Shown here: one piece after another, positions 35,246-46,309 of the stretch
Position numbering within the stretch: the stretch's first letter is position 1
Layout: each line of letters begins with the position of its first letter
Source: Tigriopus japonicus
Taxonomy: Eukaryota > Arthropoda > Copepoda > Harpacticoida > Harpacticidae
NCBI GenBank assembly: GCA_010645155.1
Contig: CM021319.1
Coordinates: 5,787,354 to 5,851,353 of the forward strand
Direction of reading: 5' to 3'
Length of the DNA stretch: 64,000 bases
Position numbers and translations under genes: made by a program
Notes under the pieces: generated by a model
What the model saw: the letters and a program-made list of their open reading frames with translations, nothing else
What the model was told of the DNA's origin: nothing
Database searches by the model: none

Positions 35246-37243
35246 ATGGATATAAAGCTAGGATATCCACGTGCTCTTAAGAATTTGATATGTTTTATAA
35301 TGTTAGCCACTTTCATGGGACTTTACTGTCATAGTGTGTGGCAGCCATGGACCACATTATCCAACTTTCAACCGGACGACGTGCAAGTGAGTGACTCAAT
35401 GAGAGATCCGAACCATTGGGGTGAGGACAACGATACTGAAATAGGAGATCTAACTTGGTTCATTCAGGTCACTGACCTGCATATCTCAAAATTTGACGAT
35501 CTTTCACGAGGATCCGATCTCCTGGAGTTCTTCAAATTCGTGGGTCAAGATATAAAACCACTGGCTGTTCTGGTTACTGGCGATTTGACCCATGCCAAAG
35601 AGGCAAATTACCAAGGATCAAGACAATTCGTGGAGGAATGGCAAATGTACAGGGAGATCTTGAATGCCAGTAACATCACCTCGAAGACCACCTATCTAGA
35701 TATCAGAGGCAACCATGACACCTTTGACGTAGCCATGAAAGCAGACGATCTATTTTCCAAGTATTCCGAACAAGGGCGCAAAAATCAACGTTCGTATGTG
35801 AAGCTCTTAAGCCATGGGAACAAGACTTTTAGAATTATGGCTTTGGATGCCTCTCCTCACGTAGGTTTGAAATTGCCGTTTAACTTTTTTGGCACCATCA
35901 ACCCAAAAGATGATGCAGAGCTGGCACCATTAGTGCAAAAATTGCAAAACAGCGACCATTCTCTGGTCATGGGACACTATCCAACCAGTTCGATTGTTAC
36001 TCACGATGGGATCTCTATTCGGGAAAGCTTGTCCAACACGATCTACCTGTGTGGACATTTTCATATGAGGTTCACTAGCAACATGTTTTCAAGGTTTCCC
36101 TCGGGCCTTTTGGAACTCGAAATGGGAGATTGGAAAGAAAATCGCCGTTTTCGTGTCTTAACATTCGACCATGGACACTTCAGCTTTTCTGATTTCGCGT
36201 ACAAATCCCACAATGGTTCAATTGTGGCAGCTGTTCTAACTAATCCTAAGAATCCTAATGCCTGGCTTGATTTTGAACGAAATAGCGAGTTGCGGCATTC
36301 TCAATATGTCCGTGTATTAGTCTTCAGTAATGAACCAATATCCGTGGTTATGATCAAATGGGACCAAGGTTGCTTCAAATTGGCCCAAAAAGTGGGATCA
36401 AGCTCCTTATGGAAAGTGAGATGGGATCCTCAACTTTACCAAACAGGGATGCATACCCTCAAGATTCAAGTCCTTTTGAGTTCTGGGCTCGTCTATGATC
36501 GTGATGAAGTGTTTTCTCTAGATGGATCTCAACCAAAGTTCTCGCTACTGGCCAGGATTATTCTCATGAACAATTGGCTGCCATTTTCTAAAGTATTGTT
36601 CATTTTCTCTGCCTTGACCTTGGTGACAACACTAACGATTATCCGATTGATCCCCTATGTATGGTGCGCTCAAAAAATGGAACGTTTTTCCATATGCTTG
36701 CGACCATTTGCTAACTTGTTGCGACGTTTTTGGACACTAACCGCAATCGATGCTCTTTTCTGGCCACTAGTTTTGTATATTTTATATGTTTGTATTGGAC
36801 CTTTGGCCTTAGCCCAGGTGATGACCTCAACTAAGGGGATCATTTTTGTTTGGGGGACGTTGTTGCTAGATGGACCGCACGTCATATTCTTGCCTCCAGA
36901 CGCCGTTTACGTGTACGGACTTTCAACCGTGATGGTCCATGTATTTTTCCTTTTAAGTTCGGCAAATGCGGTCGATCGCCGCAGGGAAAATTTAATTCAC
37001 CCTAAGAAACATGTAAACTCACATGCAATTTTACTGTTCGTTTGGCACCACATTGGTTTCTCTATAATTGTCATCTTCTTGCTTGGAAATGTGATATTTC
37101 TTAAAAATGCTTATGGTGTCATAACAGTTTTCAGTCCAATAGGTTTTGGATGGCTTTTCCTCTATTCCTGGATATATTGTTGGAAAATACCTTCACTTCA
37201 AAGCCATCATTTTTGGAAACCAGCAATTAAAGTCATCCAATAA
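35246..37243 (+). CDS. TMEM62: TMEM62-type transmembrane metallophosphoesterase
   Basis: Single exon, 665 residues, close to the usual ~640 of TMEM62. A signal-anchor segment (residues 13-29) is followed by a calcineurin-like phosphoesterase domain. Its metal-binding motifs are all present: D-x-H (D77, H79), GD (D113), GNHD (N156, H157), GH..TS near residue 241 and GHFH near 270. After a beta-rich region come five or more membrane segments between about 445 and 650. The enzyme's substrate is not established in the family. The stop codon overlaps an AATAAA (37239-37244), which may be the poly(A) signal or chance. Confidence 0.9.
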   Translation: MDIKLGYPRALKNLICFIMLATFMGLYCHSVWQPWTTLSNFQPDDVQVSDSMRDPNHWGEDNDTEIGDLTWFIQVTDLHISKFDDLSRGSDLLEFFKFVGQDIKPLAVLVTGDLTHAKEANYQGSRQFVEEWQMYREILNASNITSKTTYLDIRGNHDTFDVAMKADDLFSKYSEQGRKNQRSYVKLLSHGNKTFRIMALDASPHVGLKLPFNFFGTINPKDDAELAPLVQKLQNSDHSLVMGHYPTSSIVTHDGISIRESLSNTIYLCGHFHMRFTSNMFSRFPSGLLELEMGDWKENRRFRVLTFDHGHFSFSDFAYKSHNGSIVAAVLTNPKNPNAWLDFERNSELRHSQYVRVLVFSNEPISVVMIKWDQGCFKLAQKVGSSSLWKVRWDPQLYQTGMHTLKIQVLLSSGLVYDRDEVFSLDGSQPKFSLLARIILMNNWLPFSKVLFIFSALTLVTTLTIIRLIPYVWCAQKMERFSICLRPFANLLRRFWTLTAIDALFWPLVLYILYVCIGPLALAQVMTSTKGIIFVWGTLLLDGPHVIFLPPDAVYVYGLSTVMVHVFFLLSSANAVDRRRENLIHPKKHVNSHAILLFVWHHIGFSIIVIFLLGNVIFLKNAYGVITVFSPIGFGWLFLYSWIYCWKIPSLQSHHFWKPAIKVIQ

Positions 37244-38309
37244 AAAATATCTCCCTGTTTCAGAACGGAATGTGCATTTTGCCCAAAATAAGATTGGCAC
37301 ATTTATGGGCCGAAGCAAATATGCTGACCCAAGGGGTGAAATATTAAGGAGCAATTTTTGGATGCTGTTTAAGCTGAAATTTTGAAGAAATGTTGACACT
37401 CGAAATTTGCATTGACTATTCCGAAAAAGCTCTCCTGTGTTATGTACTAATTAGTTTATTTTGAAAAACCACGTGTCACCAGCACACAATTTCGACAGCC
37501 AAATTTGATTAAGACTAGAAACAGGAGTAGGAAGTTTTGAGGCTTAAAGCATTGCGCAAAGATAACAGAAAGTTAAAATGGGAAACAAATACTTGCCGCA
37601 TTCCAAATGCCTCTCAAGTGTATTACGTGTATTTACTTTTTTGCCATTTGACACGTTTTATATCGAAGTTCGAGACAAATTTCGACATCATAGATGTACA
37701 ATCTCCAGACCTCTTGTAGATTCCTGCTTACAAGATAATGAAAAAAAGTAGGTCTATGACCTCGAAGTTTGTCTCGAACTTTGATTTAAAACCTATCGTG
37801 CAACTGCAGCTTAAGGACTAACAAAAACTTGAAGAAAATATATCCGACATTCTTCATTGTAATCTGTTTCCGAAGAAGGCTTGGAGTCGTAAAAATACAA
37901 CCTCTTGTGCAACTGCAACTGGCCAGTGGTTCAAATTCTTGTTATTTTGTAGCATGCCTCTTCATGCTTTGGTTCTTCGCTTTTATTTCTATCAGAATGT
38001 CCCTTTTAGACATGGGTTTAGGCGTTCTTAGAAAAAAAGGAATGGATTACAGTTCCCGTTCCTTCTTCCAAAACGAGGAACGCTTTTTTCCTGTATTCCT
38101 GTTGGAATAAAGCTATGGCATTACAAAGTACATTTTTTGAAAAGGCATAAATTTTCAGGATGATTGAAGGTGTGATTTTAGACATGTCAATCACAATAAT
38201 TTTGTTTTAAATTTAAAGGGCAATAACATCATGTCTGCTTCATGTTTGATATTTAGTTCTTACGTTTAAGATTTTATCCAGTTTTTTTAAATACTTCAGT
38301 TAAGAAAAT

Positions 38310-38520
38310 CGAAAGATCTAAAAAAGTATTTTAAGGCAATAAAGGATTTTAAACCAAGTTTGAAAAATTCGCCAATAGATGGCGGGGAAGGTTGGGCAAT
38401 TAAAGAGAAAAGACTTGTGAGCTTAGTGCTTAGTACTTCCCCCTCTTTTACGCCATCTATTGTCGAATTTTTCAAGCTTGGTTTAAAATCCTCTATGCCA
38501 TTCAACACTTCTTTGATACT
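38310..38520. repeat. Foldback (hairpin) repeat
   Basis: 38335-38384 and 38451-38499 are inverse complements with a few mismatches (GATTTTAAACCAAG..GAAAAATTCG..AATAGATGGCG). Weaker pairing extends outward to about 38310 and 38520. About 65 bases separate the arms. It has the size and shape of a MITE, but I could not define a target duplication. Confidence 0.7.
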
Positions 38521-39544
38521 TCATAATTTTTTAAGTTTTAAAGCCTTGTGATTTATCAAATAATACACTAACCCTGTGAATCACTCGACTTAAAATTTTG
38601 CTCATACTTGTTTTCTTCACCATATAAAGTACTTCTCAAAACCCCTAAAATAGCCTGCATTTTCACTTAAGGTTTGATTTATGGTAGGTGAATTTTAGTG
38701 AACCTCATATCAAGTAACAAGTGAGATCTCGTAAGAAAGTTGCAAAACTTTATGTGCAACTTGACTTAAAGGTTTTAAGAATACAAAAAGGCCAAGTTCT
38801 AATGATTTAAATGAAGGAAAATGGACTCATCGTAAGCAATTCTTGACGTGGGAAAAAAATTGGCCTACATTTTGGCATTTGTCATTTTGGCTCAAATTGA
38901 AAAAATCCATGTCTTAAAACCGATAGGCTCAGAACTGAAAAACTCATATCAAGTTTGTACGGAAATTCTAAAACAATGAGATATGTTTTAGACACAGGAA
39001 ACCTAGCCAAAAAACTTTTTTATTTACTTGAAATTCAAAGGTCAGGTCTAGATTAAGGTAATTCCCCAAAAACCTGTTAAATTACCTATTTTTGGTAAAG
39101 CTAGTTAGTAAACTTTGAAAAACCATGTACAGTAGATACTTCTTGAATCGAAGGTATTTGGAAATATGTCTCTCAGGTGCTGAGTCCTAAAAAAGCGAAA
39201 AAACCACCCCAAGGATATAAAAACTATAATGTTCCAGGCAAAAGTATGGAATTTTGAACTGGCTTGTTACGTGTAGGAACTGCAATAAAAGCACTTTTTC
39301 GTTTTGAAGTATGGGCCAAAGATAAAGGGAAGACTGACGTGAGCAACTAGATTTTTGGCGAAGCAAGAGACAAATATCACTTCAAAGATGTACATACTCT
39401 TGAAAGAAAACTCCCAAAAGGTCTGCCAACAAAGCCAAGCAAATTTATTTTCTCTGACTCTGATCAAAGTTTATTAAAAAGTCGCTTATGTAAGTCCACA
39501 ATAAGAAAAATAATCAAAATTAGTTCAATGGGAAAAGAAACGAG

Positions 39545-40355
39545 TAATGAGTACTTTTTGGGTTTTTTTGCCGTTACAATTACAGTATTTTTGAAATGTT
39601 ATGACATTACAGTTACTTTTTCGAAAAAAGGAACGAATGAGACATGCAGGGGGAGGTTTAAGTGATCTCTTCAAAAATCCTATCGCGGGCGGATGAAAGA
39701 AGAGAAAAGGCTTGTTCGTCAATGTAAGATTTTGGTCAGTGCAAGGGTTTTCACGTTTTTCAGACCGCCCTTATGACTTAGATGCTTCAAAAAATGTCGA
39801 ATTGCAAGTTTGGACATTTTGACTCTCGGTTTTGTAAGAATTTGCAAAATTATTCTTTTNNNNNNNNNNNNNNNNNNNNNNNNNNNNNNNNNNNNNNNNN
39901 NNNNNNNNNNNNNNNNNNNNNNNNNNNNNNNNNNNNNNNNNNNNNNNNNNNNNNNNNNNNNNNNNNNNNNNNNNNNNNNNNNNNNNNNNNNNNNNNNNNN
40001 NNNNNNNNNNNNNNNNNNNNNNNNNNNNNNNNNNNNNNNNNNNNNNNNNNNNNNNNNNNNNNNNNNNNNNNNNNNNNNNNNNNNNNNNNNNNNNNNNNNN
40101 NNNNNNNNNNNNNNNNNNNNNNNNNNNNNNNNNNNNNNNNNNNNNNNNNNNNNNNNNNNNNNNNNNNNNNNNNNNNNNNNNNNNNNNNNNNNNNNNNNNN
40201 NNNNNNNNNNNNNNNNNNNNNNNNNNNNNNNNNNNNNNNNNNNNGCCTTTTCTCTTTTTTCATCCGCCTGCGATAAGATTTTTGAAGAGATCACTCAAAC
40301 CTCCCCCTGCATTTCTCATTACTGTACTTTCATTTCTTGTAATTTCGTTACAACT
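39545..40355. repeat. Interspersed repeat bridging the N gap, with inverted internal arms
   Basis: 39641-39711 (GCAGGGGGAGGTTTAAGTGA..GAAGAGAAAAGGC) is repeated in inverse orientation at 40245-40317, with 385 N (39860-40244) in between. The left end matches 800-890, the middle matches 1930-2165 and the right end matches 890-940. This is the most complete copy of a three-copy family; its class is unknown. Confidence 0.75.
39860..40244. other. Assembly gap of 385 N
   Basis: Run of N inside an inverted-repeat element. Open frames spanning it are meaningless. The gap is probably caused by the hairpin-forming arms on both sides. Confidence 0.95.
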
Positions 40356-40917
40356 GACCTGCTTTTGGATCAAATTGTTTTGAATTTGGGCTTTTTGGTC
40401 CAAAGTATTTGGTTTTGTGTTATACCCATGTACATATTAAAATTTTTGGGATTCGTGGTTTCGCCCGGAATTTGTAAATGGATATTTCTTTAGGTTCAAA
40501 TTAAATCTTGAAAAGTATTTGATTGTGCAACGTAAACTGGCAAACTAGCAAACGCAGGATTTTTTCTCTCATAAATTTTGGAAAACAAATGATCCAAAAA
40601 TCTAAATCTTGATCTTAATGATCAATTTTCTTGCTCATCATCATGTATCAATTTTCCCTTTAAGGTTCAAGACTTACACAAACGAAAAAATACGAAGCGC
40701 TTTCTTCGCTTTTCTTAGTACACTCTAATAAAAGAATGCAATCATAATTTTTTTTTTTCAGTGCATTGACTTTTCTTGTCTTTTTCACAAAACTTCACGT
40801 AGTGTCTTGAAAAGATAAAATGAGCTCTAAAGGCTTATGTGCCATCTAGCGAGCACTTTTTAAGTAAGCAAGCAGAAGCTCAAAAAAGCAAACAGCTGGG
40901 CCATGGGAAGTAGAGAC

Positions 40918-41384
40918 TAGGGCATTATAATAACAGAGTACGGTCATAAAGTGCGCCATCTAGTGGATTTTATGCGGCAACAGCTCGCAGTTCCCATGAT
41001 ATGCATGTTTTTGAAGATTGCAACGGTTATTCATCAGATTTGGAAAAACTGAAGTGCCTCAAATGTTAACTGAGTATTGTTAATGAACCTGTGGTGGTTT
41101 TTGGTTGAAATAATTGATAAAATCCCTTTCAAATTGGCATGGAAGTCTGACTACTGAAACGGCAATTCTGGCATGATCTTTGCCAAAATTCTTTAAGAAA
41201 AAAACACTTAAGTTCTATTTGGAGTTCCACTATCAACATTTTAGGCACTTTAGTTCGTTCAAAACTGATGAATGACCGTTACAATCTTCAAATATATGTG
41301 AATCATTGGAACTGCGAGCTGTTGCCGCATGAAATCCACTAGATGGCGCACTTTATGACCGTACTCTGTTATTAGAGTGCTCTA
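40918..41384. mobile_element. hAT-like foldback MITE, 467 bp
   Basis: Ends TAGGGCATTATAATAACAGA and TCTGTTATTAGAGTGCTCTA, with inverted arms of about 75 bases (GTACGGTCATAAAGTGCGCC core). The octamer GTAGAGAC is duplicated exactly at 40910-40917 and 41385-41392. No coding capacity. It ends 264 bases upstream of the esterase ATG, so it may be in its promoter. Confidence 0.9.
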
Positions 41385-41648
41385 GTAGAGACTAGAGAGT
41401 TCACTTATTTCCTCACTCACTCACTTCTTTTCGTTGCATGCGTTCAAGTGATGTTGAACAGACATCTCAGGGCAGATAAATGCATGAGTGGCAAACACGT
41501 CAGTCAGACACGTTCAAAAAGGATAGATTCGAGCCTAAACTCCTCTTAAACCACTCCCTCCCTCGTGCTGCATTGACAACCCTCAAGATTGCGATGACAA
41601 CGGTCAATCTCTGACCGAGATTCCCCCTGGGACAATCCATCGTCCAAG

Positions 41649-44600
41649 ATGAGCACCACCTCCGTCTCCGAGCTGATGGAACACGCTCGGGGGACCTATC
41701 ACCGATTGATGGATCCCCTATGGGACGGTGCTATCCAGCCCATGTTGGCTCTCATCTTTCCTCCGGAAGCCATTCATCATTGGACCGTCCACGGGCTCTC
41801 CACGGACAGTCTCATGCACATTGTGGCCTTCCTTTTGGCCGTAGCCTTAATTGTGGGCTTGATTGTAGCCCATTGTTGTCGAAGGATCAAGTCCAATGAA
41901 AAGATCACTTCGAAAGTCAAGGCTGTCAAGGAATTTGTGGTCCCCGGCGAAGGACCACGATTCCGGAAGCGGGATCGATTGGCCTTCATGAGCCGGAAAG
42001 CTTTTCGGAGTGCCAAGGCCATGGGGGTGTACATCCGAGGCGGGCAAGGTCGGAAACGCAAGGACGTGGCCAAGTTGATGAAACGGGTGTTCAGTCACCC
42101 ATCCTCGCCGGATTATCAGAGTCAGATGTTGAAGCCCGATTTGCCTCATGAGTTCTTGGAAGAGGATGGCAGCTATGGTTCCGAGAGCAAAGATGTCCCC
42201 GAATCTGTGCTCTTGGTCTTGAAGAACTTGCGTGTGTTTGGGCATATTGAGCAGACCGTGGTGTGGAAGTTGATGGCGGATGTGCAGTATGTCAACATGA
42301 AACAAAACGACTACTTGTTCAAGGTCGGTGATCCCGATGATAGTATGTTCATTGTCGAGTCAGGTCAAGTGATCGTGTGTTATGATACGGCCGAATCCAG
42401 CGGAAGTGAATCCAAGAGTAATTTCATCGAGATGAAAACGGTCAAGGCCGGAGAGCCCATCGTGTCATTGTTGAGCTTCCTGGATTACATGGCTAACAAA
42501 CGCAAATCGTATAAAACCGTGTCTGCCAAAGCCCTGGAAGACACGAAAATCATCCGATTCCCCTTTGCCAGTTTTCAAGGCGCGTTTGCTCATGATCCCG
42601 TGAGTTTGACGCGTGTAATCCAGGTGGTCATGATTCGACTTCAGCGGGTCACTTTCCTGGCGCTTCATCAGTACTTGGGATTGGGGGCTGAGCTCATGAG
42701 TTCTCAGCATCGGGGGGCAGTCCTCTTAAAGAAGCAATCCTCGACCGAGGTCCAAGTGGAAGAAGCGCTCAAAAGTCATCCACCGACTCACATGGAAGAT
42801 GTACCGAGGAGCATGTCCGTGCCCACGCCACGGTCGGTTTCAGCCACGGCCCAAAACGAGTCTTCCCCCGTGCAATATCCCTTTTTGGAAGATCCGGCCC
42901 TTAAGAGTCTGTTCAAGTCCAAGAAAATATTGGCCGGATTTCAGGATGATAAGCTGAAAGATGTGGCTGTGAACTTCTTCCGCAAGCATTTCGGTCTGTC
43001 CGATCAAGACATGGTGGGTGAAGATAGTGCGGCCTTTGTTCAAGACCTCGATATCGTCCAATTCCACGAGAAAGAAGTTCTCATTGCTGAGGAGACGAAT
43101 GATGCGGCCTTCCTCATCCTAGTCCTGACCGGCAGCGTGTGTGTGTCTCAAAAGAACTGTGATGGTGTTCCCGTAGAGATTCATAAGGCATATCCCGGTG
43201 GGGTTTTGGGCCAACTCCAAGTCTTAACTGCTGAACCCAGTTTCTTCACTTACACCGCGAGCATGACTTCTCGAGTGGCCATGCTGAGTGGGTCGGAACT
43301 AGCCTCGTACATGTCGAGAAATCCCGACGTGGCCTTGCAGTTGGCCTCCTCTGTGATAGACAACCTTTCGAGTTACGTTCGATCCATCGACTTTGCTTTG
43401 GAATGGAACTTGGTGGAATCGGGCAAGGCTTTGTACAAGCAGAACTCGATTGCCGATAGTACTTACGTGGTGTTGTCCGGTCGATTGAGGTCAGTGATAT
43501 CGCGAGATGGTGGAAAGAAAGAGCTGGTAGGGGAGTTCGGCCGAGGAGAGCTCACCGGCATCGTTGAGACCCTCATGAAGACTCCTCGAAGTACAACTGT
43601 GATTGCTGTGAGAGACACGGAGGTAGCCAAGCTTCCTGCAGGACTCATTGACTACATCAAAATGCGATTTCCCATGGTCCTGATGCGGTTGATTAAACTA
43701 TTGGGCGAGAAACTTCAGCAATCCTGGGAGAAGGGCTCTGATCCAAGATCATTAGCCATCTCGGGCTCCACGGGAATGCACAACGTGGCCCAATCAAATT
43801 TTTCCACAGTGGCGGTTATCGGTCTCAAACCCGATTTGCCGGTGACTTCCTTCACGTTGGAACTGATTCAAGCCCTAAATTTGATTGATGCCTCACTCAG
43901 ACTCACCAAAGAATACATAACTAATGAGCTTGGACTTGGAGCTTTCAATAAAGGAGCCGAATTCCGTCTCTCGGCCTGGCTAGCTCAACAAGAGGATAAA
44001 CATCGGATTGTGGTCTATCAATGCGATTCGGAGCTAAACTCATGGACTAAATTGTGTGTGCGACACGCCGATGTGATTTATATTTTAGTTGATCCCCTAG
44101 ACCTTCCGAACATTCGACCCCTGGAGGAAAACCTGGAGACCTATTCTCGAAGGACGCGAAAAGAAATGATTTTCTTGCACAAGGAAGACGTCAAGTATCC
44201 CAAGAACACATCTTTATGGCTGAAAGAGAGAAACTGGATCAACGTGCATTATCATATTCGCTGTCCACCTAGGATGTTCTTCAAGCGTCGAGTGGAGCGA
44301 TTGGAGTCGATGTACAATCGAATAAGCGTCGACAATCCCCCGGACATTCATTCAGATTTTTGTCGCTTAGCCCGCATGATTACGGGTACATCCGTCGGTC
44401 TCGTTTTAGGTGGTGGAGGGGCACGAGGATGTTCTCACGTCGGAATGATCAAAGCCATTCTGGAAGCTGGAATCCCCATTGATAGCGTGGCAGGTGTGAG
44501 CATCGGTAGCTTCATCGGAGCCCTTTATTGTCAAGAACGCGATGTGACGGAAATGACCGTGAAAGCGCGAAGTTTTTCGTACAAGATGACTCAATATTGG

Positions 44601-45578
44601 CGACAGGTCATGGATCTCACGTGGCCTCATACGGCCTATTTTACCGGGCAAGGATTCAACGACTTGCTCGAAGCAGTTTTCTTAGAACGAGATATTCGAG
44701 ATTTATGGCTTCCGTTTTTCACCGTGACCACTGATATCACTGAGAGTGCTATGCGAATTCACGATTACGGTTCCCTATGGCGATACGTGAGGAGCTCCAT
44801 GTCTTTGGCCGGTTACATGCCTCCACTTTGCGATCCTCATGACGGTCATTTGCTTTTGGATGGTGGTTACGTCAACAACTTGCCCGCCGATATCATGCGC
44901 ATCAAAGGGTCTAAACACATTCTGGCCGTGGACGTTGGTGCCCAAGATGATGCGGATTTTACCAACTATGGCGATAGTCTGTCCGGATTGCAAGTAGTTC
45001 TTTCGAAATGGAGTCCGTTCCGATCCAAGATGAACGTGCCCAATCAAGCCGAGGTTCAATCGCGTTTGGCCTACGTGTCTTGTGTGGGGAAATTGGAGAC
45101 GGTAAAAACATCCGACTATTGCCATTATCTCCGTCCACCCATCGATCGATATGGCACACTGCAGTTCGGAGCCTTTGAAGAAATCCGAGATGTCGGCTAT
45201 TACCACGGGCGAACGTACTTTACCGGTCTCAAAAAGGCCGGTCTCTTGAAGCAATTTATGAGCTCGGGCAAAGGTGGCGAAAAGCCCCCGTCCTTTTCGT
45301 TACCGGGTGCGATTCGACGTGGTAGTGTCGAAAATCTGGCCACGCCTCTCGACACGCCCAAACCTCCGTCTGGGTCGGCCAATTTCACCAATCTAGCCGA
45401 AATGGTGTGTAGCGTACAAAAGCCTTTTCCCACACTAGACACGGATGGCGAGGATGGATCTACTACGGTCTTGGACGACGATCAGAACAGTGAGCCTAGT
45501 TCGGATGGAGAAACGAGTGCCGGACTCATATCCGATGAGAATGACGACAACGAATCCGGATTCCTAAGTCAAATATAG
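41649..45578 (+). CDS. PNPLA6: Neuropathy target esterase / Swiss cheese (patatin-like phospholipase)
   Basis: ER-anchored lysophospholipase that deacylates phosphatidylcholine and lysophosphatidylcholine. One uninterrupted frame encodes 1309 residues, the normal length. It has an N-terminal membrane segment (residues 55-77) and three cyclic-nucleotide-binding-like domains (about 185-330, 450-560 and 570-690). The patatin domain shows GGGGARG near residue 920, the nucleophile motif GVSIG (Ser near 953) and the catalytic Asp in LLLDGGYVNNLP near 1070. The tail is acidic/Ser-rich. The catalytic dyad is intact. The ATG is preceded by an in-frame-free leader and gives the expected N-terminus. Complete lack of introns is unusual for this gene, which is highly split in vertebrates. 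Convergent with Elongin C. Confidence 0.95.
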   Translation: MSTTSVSELMEHARGTYHRLMDPLWDGAIQPMLALIFPPEAIHHWTVHGLSTDSLMHIVAFLLAVALIVGLIVAHCCRRIKSNEKITSKVKAVKEFVVPGEGPRFRKRDRLAFMSRKAFRSAKAMGVYIRGGQGRKRKDVAKLMKRVFSHPSSPDYQSQMLKPDLPHEFLEEDGSYGSESKDVPESVLLVLKNLRVFGHIEQTVVWKLMADVQYVNMKQNDYLFKVGDPDDSMFIVESGQVIVCYDTAESSGSESKSNFIEMKTVKAGEPIVSLLSFLDYMANKRKSYKTVSAKALEDTKIIRFPFASFQGAFAHDPVSLTRVIQVVMIRLQRVTFLALHQYLGLGAELMSSQHRGAVLLKKQSSTEVQVEEALKSHPPTHMEDVPRSMSVPTPRSVSATAQNESSPVQYPFLEDPALKSLFKSKKILAGFQDDKLKDVAVNFFRKHFGLSDQDMVGEDSAAFVQDLDIVQFHEKEVLIAEETNDAAFLILVLTGSVCVSQKNCDGVPVEIHKAYPGGVLGQLQVLTAEPSFFTYTASMTSRVAMLSGSELASYMSRNPDVALQLASSVIDNLSSYVRSIDFALEWNLVESGKALYKQNSIADSTYVVLSGRLRSVISRDGGKKELVGEFGRGELTGIVETLMKTPRSTTVIAVRDTEVAKLPAGLIDYIKMRFPMVLMRLIKLLGEKLQQSWEKGSDPRSLAISGSTGMHNVAQSNFSTVAVIGLKPDLPVTSFTLELIQALNLIDASLRLTKEYITNELGLGAFNKGAEFRLSAWLAQQEDKHRIVVYQCDSELNSWTKLCVRHADVIYILVDPLDLPNIRPLEENLETYSRRTRKEMIFLHKEDVKYPKNTSLWLKERNWINVHYHIRCPPRMFFKRRVERLESMYNRISVDNPPDIHSDFCRLARMITGTSVGLVLGGGGARGCSHVGMIKAILEAGIPIDSVAGVSIGSFIGALYCQERDVTEMTVKARSFSYKMTQYWRQVMDLTWPHTAYFTGQGFNDLLEAVFLERDIRDLWLPFFTVTTDITESAMRIHDYGSLWRYVRSSMSLAGYMPPLCDPHDGHLLLDGGYVNNLPADIMRIKGSKHILAVDVGAQDDADFTNYGDSLSGLQVVLSKWSPFRSKMNVPNQAEVQSRLAYVSCVGKLETVKTSDYCHYLRPPIDRYGTLQFGAFEEIRDVGYYHGRTYFTGLKKAGLLKQFMSSGKGGEKPPSFSLPGAIRRGSVENLATPLDTPKPPSGSANFTNLAEMVCSVQKPFPTLDTDGEDGSTTVLDDDQNSEPSSDGETSAGLISDENDDNESGFLSQI

Positions 45579-45706
45579 TCTTTGCCTAGTTCAGACATCG
45601 ATACTCGGTTCTTAATGATCGATCACTTAAGATTACTTATTTTAGGTTAATATACCCGAGCCTGGCAATAACAACTCTCACTTCCATTGCGGCTACAGTC
45701 TGTTAT

Positions 45707-45712
45707 TTTATT
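45707..45712 (-). promoter_or_regulatory. Probable poly(A) signal of Elongin C
   Basis: AATAAA on the minus strand, about 205 bases after the Elongin C stop codon, in the spacer shared with the convergent esterase gene. Confidence 0.5.
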
Positions 45713-45916
45713 CACGGGTTTTCGGATGGACCTCGACGAGGGTCAAAGAAACAAACACATGGATCGATGATAGATAAAGGAAATATTAAATTACTTGAGG
45801 GGACCACGACAGATCCGTCCGTCGTCTCTCGCTCCTCCATCGTGTGTGCTTATCTTCCCACAAGCTGTCAGTGGATGATGAATTTGGGGTTGGTTCCCGG
45901 ATTGGGGTTCGCTACA

Positions 45917-46309
<393 letters not shown>

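Larger units (their letters stand above)
37244..41648. other. Spacer between TMEM62 and the esterase
   Basis: AT-rich, with a small foldback at 38.3-38.5 kb, a repeat bridging the second N gap and a MITE at 40.9-41.4 kb, listed separately. The last 250 bases before 41649 are the likely promoter/leader of the esterase. No other gene found. Confidence 0.5.

Noticed and set aside
39719..40493. Open frames spanning the 385-N gap
   Set aside because: They exist only because N was read as open.
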